64,000 bases of DNA from Kaistella gelatinilytica (GTDB lineage: Bacteria > Bacteroidota > Bacteroidia > Flavobacteriales > Weeksellaceae). Positions 17,515 to 23,574 of the stretch are shown in pieces (within the stretch, counting starts at the first letter, position 1; each line of letters opens with the position of its first letter). The DNA lies in contig NZ_JADPVI010000004.1 of assembly GCF_015679325.1 (NCBI RefSeq), forward strand, positions 186,001-250,000, written 5' to 3'. The translations under genes were made by a program, and so were the position numbers. The notes beneath the pieces are model-generated. The model saw nothing but the letters and a program-made list of their open reading frames with translations. It was not told the origin of the DNA and did not search any database.

Positions 17515-17976
17515 ATGAGAGTTGCAATTTTTCCCGGGTCATTCGATCCGATCACTCTTGGACATTACGATATTGTAGAAAGGGCGACGCCGCTTTTTGA
17601 TAAAATTATTATTGCCATCGGTCAGAATTCGCAAAAAAAATACATGTTTTCTTTGGAGCAACGTATTGAATTCATTAAAAAAACTTTTAAAGATTTTCCG
17701 AATGTAGAAGTCGATCATTTTGAAGGTTTAACCATAGATTACTGCCACAGCAAAAATGTTAATTTCATTTTGAGAGGCCTGCGAAATCCATCCGATTTCG
17801 AATTCGAAAAAGCGATCGCTCAAACCAATCGCGAACTCACGCAAGATAATAAAGTTGAAACGATATTCCTCTTAACTTCTGCGAGTAAAGCATTCATCAG
17901 TTCAAGCATTGTGCGGGAAATACTAACTTTCGGTGGTCATTACGAATTGTTGGTTCCGGATTCTGTCAGAGTTTAA
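17515..17976 (+). CDS. coaD: Pantetheine-phosphate adenylyltransferase
   Basis: 153 residues, standard length. The nucleotidyltransferase motif FPGSFDPITLGH (6-17, with TLGH in the HxGH position) and ISSSIVRE near residue 130 are present. It catalyses the fourth step of CoA synthesis, 4'-phosphopantetheine plus ATP to dephospho-CoA. The intervening-sequence-like element begins 4 nt after its stop codon, and without that element the TRIC-type channel gene would lie 9 nt downstream. Confidence 0.96.
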   Translation: MRVAIFPGSFDPITLGHYDIVERATPLFDKIIIAIGQNSQKKYMFSLEQRIEFIKKTFKDFPNVEVDHFEGLTIDYCHSKNVNFILRGLRNPSDFEFEKAIAQTNRELTQDNKVETIFLLTSASKAFISSSIVREILTFGGHYELLVPDSVRV

Positions 17977-17979
17977 AAA

Positions 17980-18009
17980 ATGGGTAATAAGTGATTGGTA
18001 ATCGGTAAT
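17980..18009 (+). repeat. Left arm of the intervening-sequence-like element
   Basis: Starts ATGGGTAATAAGT, whose first 13 nt are an exact inverted match to 18422-18434. The remaining pairs include wobbles at 17993, 17996, 17997, 18004 and 18006 and a C-C mismatch at 18003. Confidence 0.85.
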
Positions 18010-18020
18010 AAAACTAAGAT

Positions 18021-18389
18021 ATGGGTACTTATTTTAACCAAGTTTTTAGAGATCGGACCAAAAAGCTTTGTGTTTTAATCATACGAACGCTTTCCATTTT
18101 ACCTTACTCTGAAGATTTATCGGTTATAAGAAAACAAATTTATCGTTCATCAACTTCTGTTGCTGCAAATTACAGAGCCGTCGGAAGAGCAAGATCTGAA
18201 AAAGAGAAGTTTTCTAAATTGTGTATTGTCGTTGAAGAAGCTGATGAAACACAGTTTTGGCTGGAAATTATCGAAGAACTTAATTACCTAAAACCAGAAA
18301 TTTTAAATAATCTTAAGATAGAGTGCGAAGAGATTGTAAAAGTAATGACAGCTTACAAGAAAAAACTATCTGAAAATAAACCACAATAA
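18021..18389 (+). CDS. Four-helix-bundle protein, 23S rRNA-intervening-sequence (S23/IVP) family
   Basis: 122 residues, all helical in character, with the family signature around IRKQIYRSSTSVAANYRAVGRARSEKEKF (about residues 38-66) and a helical ELNYLKPEIL region. It matches the S23/IVP family (PF05635 type) found inside 23S rRNA intervening sequences and, as stand-alone genes, across Bacteroidota. Related proteins (Avd) bind nucleic acid in diversity-generating retroelements; no reverse transcriptase is present here. Molecular role is unknown; RNA binding is a reasonable inference. The gene takes up nearly all of the loop between the two pairing arms. Confidence 0.9.
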   Translation: MGTYFNQVFRDRTKKLCVLIIRTLSILPYSEDLSVIRKQIYRSSTSVAANYRAVGRARSEKEKFSKLCIVVEEADETQFWLEIIEELNYLKPEILNNLKIECEEIVKVMTAYKKKLSENKPQ

Positions 18390-18404
18390 TTAATTTTCTT
18401 TACA

Positions 18405-18434
18405 ATTGCTCATTACTGATTACTTATTACCCAT
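18405..18434 (+). repeat. Right arm of the intervening-sequence-like element
   Basis: Pairs with 17980-18009 and ends 6 nt before the ATG of the TRIC gene. A 17-nt inverted copy of part of it recurs at 39015-39031. Confidence 0.85.
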
Positions 18435-18440
18435 CAAAAA

Positions 18441-19076
18441 ATGATTCATCAAAATTTTAATTTCATCATCGAGATTCTGGGTACGATTTCCTTTGCGATG
18501 TCGGGGAGTTTTGCTGCCATGCAAAAACGTCTGGATCCGTTCGGGGTTTTAATTATCGCTTTCGTCACCGCAGTTGGCGGCGGAACAGTGAGGGATCTTT
18601 TGTTAGATGTTCCTGTTTTCTGGATGCACGATATGGTCATGTGTTCTGTGATCTTTGCGACATGCTTATTCGCAATGATCTTTAAATCGGTAGAAAAAAA
18701 ATTCCGTGTAACCTTATCGATATTTGATAGTTTAGGACTGGGATTATTTACGATAGTAGGAATTCAGAAAGGATTAAGTGCCGAACTTCATCCTGTTATC
18801 TGTTTGACTCTGGGAACAATTACTGGATGTTTTGGGGGAATTATCCGGGATATTTTACTTAACAGGATTCCGTTGATCTTCCGCAAAGAAATTTATGCAA
18901 CCGCTTGTATCGTGGGTGGAGGAGTGTTTTTGCTTTTGGTAAAATTAACCAGTTTTTCTTATGGATTTGTTCAGATTTCTACGATTATTATCATTGTCGC
19001 CATCCGAACTTTAGCCTTGAAATTCCAGTGGCAAATTCCTAAGTTTTACGGAACTGATCAAAATTCGGAAATGTAA
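18441..19076 (+). CDS. TRIC-type cation channel family membrane protein (YicG/UPF0126)
   Basis: 211 residues with about seven membrane segments arranged as two repeats (about 8-90 and 93-180). Each repeat has the glycine-rich signature GGGTVRDLLL (about 47-56) and GGIIRDILL (about 134-142), which defines the TRIC/UPF0126 family. Prokaryotic TRIC proteins form monovalent cation channels in the inner membrane. It lies immediately downstream of the S23 element and probably belonged to one operon with coaD before the insertion. Confidence 0.92.
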   Translation: MIHQNFNFIIEILGTISFAMSGSFAAMQKRLDPFGVLIIAFVTAVGGGTVRDLLLDVPVFWMHDMVMCSVIFATCLFAMIFKSVEKKFRVTLSIFDSLGLGLFTIVGIQKGLSAELHPVICLTLGTITGCFGGIIRDILLNRIPLIFRKEIYATACIVGGGVFLLLVKLTSFSYGFVQISTIIIIVAIRTLALKFQWQIPKFYGTDQNSEM

Positions 19077-19165
19077 TTTTTTGAAGAGCCACGTAAAAAG
19101 TAAAAAGAGCCAGGTTAAATTGATAAGAGTCTTTTAATAAGTCTGGAATTTCCATTTCTTGTAAA

Positions 19166-19235
19166 CATCCATCATCCATCATCCATCATCCATCATCCAT
19201 CATCCAACATCCAACATCCAACATCCAACATCCAA
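19166..19235. repeat. Heptamer tandem repeat (5 x CATCCAT, then 5 x CATCCAA)
   Basis: Ten uninterrupted 7-bp units, five of one type followed by five of a variant, located in the convergent gap between the TRIC gene and the 19292-19858 gene. No CRISPR-like spacers are present. Confidence 0.95.
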
Positions 19236-19243
19236 CCTCAATC

Positions 19244-19270
19244 AAAAAAATCCCGCAATTTGCAGGATTT
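19244..19270 (-). terminator. Intrinsic terminator of the TPR-like membrane protein gene
   Basis: AAATCC ... GGATTT arms with an inner GCAA/TTGC, followed on the minus strand by seven T. It may also serve the convergent TRIC gene. Confidence 0.7.
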
Positions 19271-19291
19271 ATATTTTAGAATACTTGAGGT

Positions 19292-19858
19292 TTAGAAGGA
19301 TTTTCCCCGTTGTCTCATATTCGGATTATGAACGTGTTTCTGCATCGATGGCATTTTCAGCTGACTCTTCATCATTTTGATCTGCTCAGTCATCATTCCG
19401 GCAGTATCCAATTTCTTCGCTTCTTCCAACAGTTTTATCGCTTCCTGTCGTCTTCCTTTTTGCAAAGCGCCTGCAGCGATATTTAAAGTAGCCATTGCTC
19501 GGTCATGTTTCATATTAAGACCAAATTCCAAAGCTTTTTTCATCAAAGGTTCTACTTTCTCCGGATGTTTCTCTGCTAAAGTTAAACCTTGTAAATAATG
19601 GAAATAGCCAAACTGTGATTTATGAAGTTGTGATTCATAATTGGTGATTTTTGAAAGCCAGAGATTTGCCTTTGATGTATTTTGTTTTCGTAAAAACCAG
19701 AATGATAAAAGAATAAGCTCATTTTTAAAAAACAAAAAGACAGGAACAGCAGACAAAATAACCACAACAATTCCCCACCCAATATTTCGGTTCATCATCA
19801 GATAAACTCCGGCGGCAATCATTAAAGCTGCGATAACGAATTTTAGGTATTTGTTCAT
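19292..19858 (-). CDS. Membrane protein with TPR-like soluble domain, unknown function
   Basis: 188 residues. Two hydrophobic helices occupy residues 5-22 and 27-55 (LKFVIAALMIAAGVYLMM; GWGIVVVILSAVPVFLFF). A soluble helical region (about 60-165) follows with TPR-like helix pairs, for example FHYLQGLTLAEKHPEKVEPLMKKALEFG and GRRQEAIKLLEEAKKLD. A basic tail ends the chain. It is probably an inner-membrane scaffold, but no specific role can be assigned. The promoter at 19878-19885 carries the same 18-mer as the tsf promoter. Confidence 0.8.
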   Translation of the reverse strand: MNKYLKFVIAALMIAAGVYLMMNRNIGWGIVVVILSAVPVFLFFKNELILLSFWFLRKQNTSKANLWLSKITNYESQLHKSQFGYFHYLQGLTLAEKHPEKVEPLMKKALEFGLNMKHDRAMATLNIAAGALQKGRRQEAIKLLEEAKKLDTAGMMTEQIKMMKSQLKMPSMQKHVHNPNMRQRGKSF

Positions 19859-19877
19859 TGTTTAAATTTTAGTGGTG

Positions 19878-19885
19878 CAAAGATA
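19878..19885 (-). promoter_or_regulatory. Minus-7 box, TATCTTTGCACCAC type
   Basis: TATCTTTG on the minus strand inside TTATTATCTTTGCACCAC, an 18-mer also found before tsf (43056-43063). Confidence 0.6.
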
Positions 19886-19935
19886 ATAATTTGAAGTAAG
19901 GATGAAAATCCAATTGCAGAAGATTTAACTTATTA

Positions 19936-20430
19936 TTAAAGAGCCTCTTTTCTCTCATACGTTTGAAAGCAAAAATCAAACTCATTTTTCTCGTCTTTTT
20001 CGTGGCAGATTTCTTCTGTTTTGTTCCATATTTTCATGTTGATCTTTGGGAAGAAAACGTCTGCTTTTAAATTGGTTTTTACTAAAGTAACTAGAAGTTT
20101 GTCACATAGATCGATGGTCTGTTCGTAAATGTTTCCACCGCCGATAATGAATATTTCTTCGTCGATTTTTTTTGCAAACTTGATGGCTTCTTTTACGCTG
20201 CCAACGATCAAAATTCCCTCTTCAAACCAGTCTTTTCTTTTTGATATCACAATATTGGTGCGGTTTGGTAAAGGCTTACCGATACTTTCATAGGTTTTTC
20301 GTCCCATGATGATCGGATGATCAGTAGTAGTTTCTTTAAAATATTTTAAATCTTTTGGTAGATGCCAAAGCAATTGGTTGTCAGCTCCAATTTCATTATC
20401 TAAACCCATCGCTACGACGATTGTTATCAT
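19936..20430 (-). CDS. folA: Dihydrofolate reductase
   Basis: 164 residues, typical. Conserved N-terminal VAMGLDNEIGADNQLLWHLPKDL, then PIIMGRKTYESIGKPLPNRTNIVIS and IFIIGGGNIYEQ mark the folate and NADPH sites. It regenerates tetrahydrofolate in the cytoplasm. It is divergent from lemA, with separate promoter boxes in the 77-bp gap. folK, another folate gene, lies at 33899. Confidence 0.96.
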   Translation of the reverse strand: MITIVVAMGLDNEIGADNQLLWHLPKDLKYFKETTTDHPIIMGRKTYESIGKPLPNRTNIVISKRKDWFEEGILIVGSVKEAIKFAKKIDEEIFIIGGGNIYEQTIDLCDKLLVTLVKTNLKADVFFPKINMKIWNKTEEICHEKDEKNEFDFCFQTYERKEAL

Positions 20431-20446
20431 TTTTCTGTAATTTTCA

Positions 20447-20454
20447 CAAATTTA
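20447..20454 (-). promoter_or_regulatory. Minus-7 box for folA
   Basis: TAAATTTG on the minus strand, 16 nt before the folA ATG. Confidence 0.5.
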
Positions 20455-20466
20455 GCACATAATTTG

Positions 20467-20474
20467 TATATTTG
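20467..20474 (+). promoter_or_regulatory. Minus-7 box for the lemA operon
   Basis: TATATTTG, 33 nt before the lemA ATG and back to back with the folA promoter. Confidence 0.5.
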
Positions 20475-20507
20475 GGTATCGATTTTAAACATTAAAAACT
20501 TTTAACT

Positions 20508-21116
20508 ATGAGAAATAAAGGATGTATGAGCGCCGGAACGATCGGTATCGCTCTACTTGTAATTGCCGCTGTATTGTTTTTTTGGGGCAAGAATGGGTAC
20601 AACAGTTTTACGACAAAAGAACAGAACGTAAATACAAAATGGTCCAACGTGGAAACCGTTTATCAAAAACGTGCGAATTTAATTCCGAACTTAGAAAGAA
20701 CGGTAAAATCCTATTCGCAATTTGAGCAGGAAACATTAACTAAAGTTGTTGAGGCCCGTTCAAAAGCAACATCAATTACCATCGATCCTACGAATATGAC
20801 CGAAGCAGATATGGCGAAATTTCAAGCTGCACAAGGTGAATTAAGTGGTTCACTGAGCAGATTAATGGCGGTTGTAGAAAGTTATCCTAATTTGAAAGCT
20901 GATCAACAGTACATTAATTTTCAGAGAGAATATACTGCGATCGAAAACAGCATCAGAAGCGAAACCGTTTATTTTAATGAAGCTGCGCAGGATTATAACA
21001 CTTCGATAAAAACTTTCCCTAATAATATTTTGGCAAGTTTCACAAACTTTAAAGAAAAACCGTATTTCAAAGCTGCCGTTGGTGCTGAAAAAGCGCCGGA
21101 AGTTTTCACAAAATAA
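20508..21116 (+). CDS. lemA: LemA family protein
   Basis: 202 residues. One N-terminal membrane anchor (about 10-27, GTIGIALLVIAAVLFFWG) precedes a long helical periplasmic domain with the LemA signature around YQKRANLIPNLERTVKSYS (about 53-71) and FQREYTAIENSIR (about 144-156). LemA proteins are widespread with no settled function and are often paired with TPM-domain genes, as here. Its stop overlaps the next ATG (TAATG), so the three genes form one operon. Confidence 0.93.
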   Translation: MRNKGCMSAGTIGIALLVIAAVLFFWGKNGYNSFTTKEQNVNTKWSNVETVYQKRANLIPNLERTVKSYSQFEQETLTKVVEARSKATSITIDPTNMTEADMAKFQAAQGELSGSLSRLMAVVESYPNLKADQQYINFQREYTAIENSIRSETVYFNEAAQDYNTSIKTFPNNILASFTNFKEKPYFKAAVGAEKAPEVFTK

Positions 21117-21544
21117 TGAACGATTTTTTAACAGATCAACAAATGGCTTCTCTCGTAGAAGCCATTCAAACGGCGGAAGATTATTCTAGCGGTGAGATCC
21201 GTATTCATATTGATTCAAATACTGAGGGAAATAATGCAGAGATCGCTTTTGAAGTCTTTAAAAGGCTTTGTAAAGATAAAACTATTGCAAAAAATGCCGT
21301 TCTCTTTCATGTAAATTTCGAACAGAAATACCTGACCATTATTGGTGATGAAGGGATTCATGAAAAAGTAGATCAAAATTTCTGGGAACGAATGCACGAC
21401 AGAATTACCGCAGAGTTTTCAAAAGGAAACTTTCATGATGGTTTAAAAAATGCGGTGCTCGAAACTGGTCTTGAACTCAAAAAATATTTCCCGATCACGG
21501 GAGAAAATCCCAATGAACTTCCGAATGAGATTACCTTCTCTTAA
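21116..21544 (+). CDS. Cytoplasmic TPM-domain protein
   Basis: 142 residues with no signal peptide or membrane helix; the whole chain is one TPM domain (PF04536 type). It opens with LTDQQMASLVEAIQTAEDYSSGEIRIHI and has the AVLFHVNFEQKYLTIIGDEGI strand pair near 62-82. TPM domains in other bacteria and plants are linked to membrane-protein repair or phosphatase-like activity, but the role here is unproven. It overlaps both neighbours. Confidence 0.88.
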   Translation: MNDFLTDQQMASLVEAIQTAEDYSSGEIRIHIDSNTEGNNAEIAFEVFKRLCKDKTIAKNAVLFHVNFEQKYLTIIGDEGIHEKVDQNFWERMHDRITAEFSKGNFHDGLKNAVLETGLELKKYFPITGENPNELPNEITFS

Positions 21545-22322
21545 AAATTGTATCACTCTTTTTCTCCTTGGCTTAAGCATTTTTGTTTTTGCCCAAAAAG
21601 TTCCGGAAAAACCAAAAATTCTTTATCCCGTTACCGATAATGCAGGTTTGTTAACGCAAACTGAGAAGGATGAACTGAATCAAAAACTGATCAAATTTTC
21701 CGACTCTACTTCCACAGAAATTGCAGTCATCATTATTCCAACAACAGGCGGTGAAGACGTCAATTATCTCGCTACAATGTATGGTGAAAAGTGGAAAATT
21801 GGTCAGAAAGGAATTGATAATGGAATTGTTTTCCTCATCGCGACAGAAGATCATACGATGGCAATACAGCAAGGTAGAGCCGTTGAACAATATTTAACTG
21901 CGTCGGTTGCGGGACAAATTCTGGATTATATCGTAACACCAAATTTTAAAAAAGGACTTTGGTATGAAGGCATAGATCGCGGAACTACGGCTTTAATGGA
22001 AGCAGTTCAGGGAAAGTTTAAACCGATCGCTAAAACTTCGCAGGAAAAAGGTTTAACTCCATCGCAAATGGTCATGATCGCTTTCTTTATCATAATGATA
22101 CTCAGTATTTTCTTCAGGAATCGAGGCGGTGGCGGAAATAATGGCGATGATGATGAAATGCTTTCCGGACGCGGCAGAAGAACTTATCCAGGCGGATTCT
22201 TTCCTTTCCCAGGAAGTTTTGGTGGTGGCGGATTTGGCGGTGGTTCTAGTGGCGGCGGTGGATTCGGCGGTTTTGGCGGCGGCGGAAGTTTCGGTGGTGG
22301 TGGCGCTTCCGGAGGTTGGTAA
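21513..22322 (+). CDS. Secreted/membrane-anchored TPM-domain protein with Gly-rich tail
   Basis: 269 residues from the ATG at 21513, which has a GGAG about 9 nt upstream; the ATG at 21525 is an alternative. A signal peptide (to about FVFAQ) leads to a TPM domain (about 35-170, LTQTEKDELNQKLIKFSD ... QGRAVEQYLT), a membrane helix (MVMIAFFIIMILSIFF) and a Gly/Ser/Phe-rich tail typical of YgcG-like proteins. The domain should face the periplasm, anchored by the helix. Its start lies inside the preceding TPM gene, so coupling is expected. lemA-TPM pairs are conserved in Bacteroidota. Confidence 0.88.
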   Translation: MNFRMRLPSLKNCITLFLLGLSIFVFAQKVPEKPKILYPVTDNAGLLTQTEKDELNQKLIKFSDSTSTEIAVIIIPTTGGEDVNYLATMYGEKWKIGQKGIDNGIVFLIATEDHTMAIQQGRAVEQYLTASVAGQILDYIVTPNFKKGLWYEGIDRGTTALMEAVQGKFKPIAKTSQEKGLTPSQMVMIAFFIIMILSIFFRNRGGGGNNGDDDEMLSGRGRRTYPGGFFPFPGSFGGGGFGGGSSGGGGFGGFGGGGSFGGGGASGGW

Positions 22323-22336
22323 TTTTTTTATCGTAG

Positions 22337-22356
22337 GGACAAGTCGCGACTTGTCC
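22337..22356. repeat. Perfect 20-nt palindrome
   Basis: GGACAAGTCGCGACTTGTCC is its own reverse complement. It lies 14 nt after the TPM gene stop with no T-run after it, so it looks more like a repeat or protein-binding site than a terminator. Confidence 0.85.
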
Positions 22357-22428
22357 AAAAGACGAGTTAAAAGAAAAAAGAGCAATGTTAGAATATACTC
22401 TTAAAAAATATTTATTAAAATTTTCAAT

Positions 22429-22482
22429 AGGAACGGGCTTTAGCCCGTTTTTTTCATTATAGTAATGCATTGGCTTTAGCCG
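22429..22482. repeat. REP-like element, copy 1
   Basis: AACGGGCT-TT-AGCCCGTT hairpin with a T-run, followed 22 nt later by GGCT-TT-AGCC. The 26-nt segment 22429-22454 is identical to 60739-60764. Short repeats of this GGGCTTTAGCCC type are scattered in flavobacterial genomes. It could also terminate the lemA operon. Confidence 0.75.
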
Positions 22483-22565
22483 AAACTTATTGTAAAATAA
22501 AAATCAATTTCAGATTGTTAAGATCTTAATTTAGCATAATCATCTTTTTATAAAACTCCTTTATA

Positions 22566-22598
22566 AACCCTTTCAGTCTTTCAAAGGCTGAAAGGGTT
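22566..22598. repeat. 11-bp perfect hairpin
   Basis: AACCCTTTCAG and CTGAAAGGGTT arms with an 11-nt loop and no T-run; probably a repeat-family element. Confidence 0.7.
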
Positions 22599-22634
22599 GA
22601 ATTCTAAATAGAAAATACCCGCAAATAATTACCA

Positions 22635-22665
22635 CAAAAAAATTCAGCTTCGATATTCCGAAGCT
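22635..22665 (-). terminator. Intrinsic terminator of the DUF2807 gene
   Basis: AGCTTCG / CGAAGCT arms (22646-22665) followed on the minus strand by seven T after a short spacer. Confidence 0.7.
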
Positions 22666-22695
22666 AAATTCCTATTTATTTGAAAACCAAACTTT

Positions 22696-23493
22696 CTACT
22701 GAATCGAAACGCTTCCGCCACTACTTTCTTTTTTGCTGACAACATTTAAATTTCCTTTTCGGGTAATATTAATTTCTCCTGAAGAACTCGCAGAAGCATT
22801 TAATTGGTTCGAAACCGAAACACTCACGTCTCCTGAACTTGAAGCTTCGATATTTGCATTTTCTGCTGTCATTTTTTGTGCGTTCAAAGTTCCGGAAGAA
22901 GAAGCGCTAAGATTCGCGTTTTTTGATTTACCCGAAATATCGATATCTCCGGAAGAAGTGACTTCAGATTTTAAATTGACTGCCCAAATTTGACCCGTGA
23001 AACTTCCTGAACTCGAAACATCAATCGACATTTCATTGGCTTCTAAATTTCCTGTAACATCGCCTGAACTTGAGGCTTCGATGTTCATTTTGTCCTGCGT
23101 GAATTTATCTTTTATATTAATTGATGCTGAAGAACTTGCTTTTACCGCTGAAAAATCTTTAGCAAAAATTTTCGCAGATACATTTCGCGCAGAAATATTT
23201 GATCCTGATTTGAAATGGATGTATAATTTCCCATCAGAATTCTCCACCAAAATATCATCTAAAATATCAGAAGGCGCTGTGATCACAACTTTTTCCTCGT
23301 CCGATTTTACCACTTCAGCAGAAATTGATTGTGCCACTTTGATCTCATCAAAAGACATTTTATATTCTTTATTTTTAATGATTCCCTTTCCTTCTTTGGT
23401 CGTCATATTAAAGGGAAATCCGTTGTCGGTTTTGATGTTGCAGGACGAAAGAGTTAAAAATGCGGAGAGCATAGAGATTGTTAATGTTTTCAT
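22696..23493 (-). CDS. DUF2807 (head GIN domain) secreted lipoprotein
   Basis: 265 residues. The N-terminus MKTLTISMLSAFLTLSSC has a lipobox-like LSSC, so lipid attachment at C18 is likely. The rest is a right-handed beta-helix type domain in which SSSG-type turns recur about every 18-20 residues (ASSSASIN, ASSSGDVTGN, VSSSGSFTG, TSSGDIDISG, ASSSGTLNA). This is the pattern of DUF2807/GIN proteins. Function is unknown; outer-membrane or surface localisation is inferred. The gene is divergent from the M3 peptidase gene. Confidence 0.88.
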   Translation of the reverse strand: MKTLTISMLSAFLTLSSCNIKTDNGFPFNMTTKEGKGIIKNKEYKMSFDEIKVAQSISAEVVKSDEEKVVITAPSDILDDILVENSDGKLYIHFKSGSNISARNVSAKIFAKDFSAVKASSSASINIKDKFTQDKMNIEASSSGDVTGNLEANEMSIDVSSSGSFTGQIWAVNLKSEVTSSGDIDISGKSKNANLSASSSGTLNAQKMTAENANIEASSSGDVSVSVSNQLNASASSSGEINITRKGNLNVVSKKESSGGSVSIQ

Positions 23494-23574
23494 AGTTTTT
23501 ATTTTTAGCGAAGATTTATTATGTTAAAGATAAAATTTAAATTAATATCTTTATCCTTTAATAACAATTTACGA

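Larger units (their letters stand above)
17980..18434 (+). mobile_element. Intervening-sequence-like element carrying a four-helix-bundle (S23) gene
   Basis: A 455-nt unit bounded by inverted arms at 17980-18009 and 18405-18434, with one gene (18021-18389) filling the loop. As + strand RNA the arms make a 30-position stem with one C-C mismatch and five G-U wobbles, two and three on the respective sides. It sits exactly between the coaD stop and the start of the TRIC gene. Known 23S rRNA intervening sequences have this plan: an S23-type gene in the loop of a long stem cut by RNase III. That this is a mobile relative located outside rRNA is my inference. Confidence 0.7.
22323..22695. other. Gene-free intergenic block packed with palindromes
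   Basis: No open frame with coding character was found here. It holds a 20-nt perfect palindrome (22337-22356), a REP-like hairpin with T-run (22429-22454), a second small hairpin GGCTTTAGCC (22472-22481), TTAAGATCTTAA (22518-22529), an 11-bp hairpin (22566-22598) and a terminator (22635-22665). Confidence 0.8.

Noticed and set aside
18021..18389. Avd accessory protein of a diversity-generating retroelement
   Set aside because: The four-helix-bundle family is related, but there is no reverse transcriptase, template repeat or variable repeat in the window.
19166..19235. CRISPR-like repeat array
   Set aside because: The units are contiguous 7-mers without spacers and no cas genes are present; it is a simple tandem repeat.
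22053..22404. Frames overlapping the Gly-rich tail of the second TPM gene
   Set aside because: Low-complexity Gly codons keep all frames open; no independent start or family signature.
22733..23527. Two long plus-strand frames opposite the DUF2807 gene
   Set aside because: The minus-strand protein has a lipoprotein signal and DUF2807 repeats; the plus-strand frames merely mirror its Ser/Gly codons.
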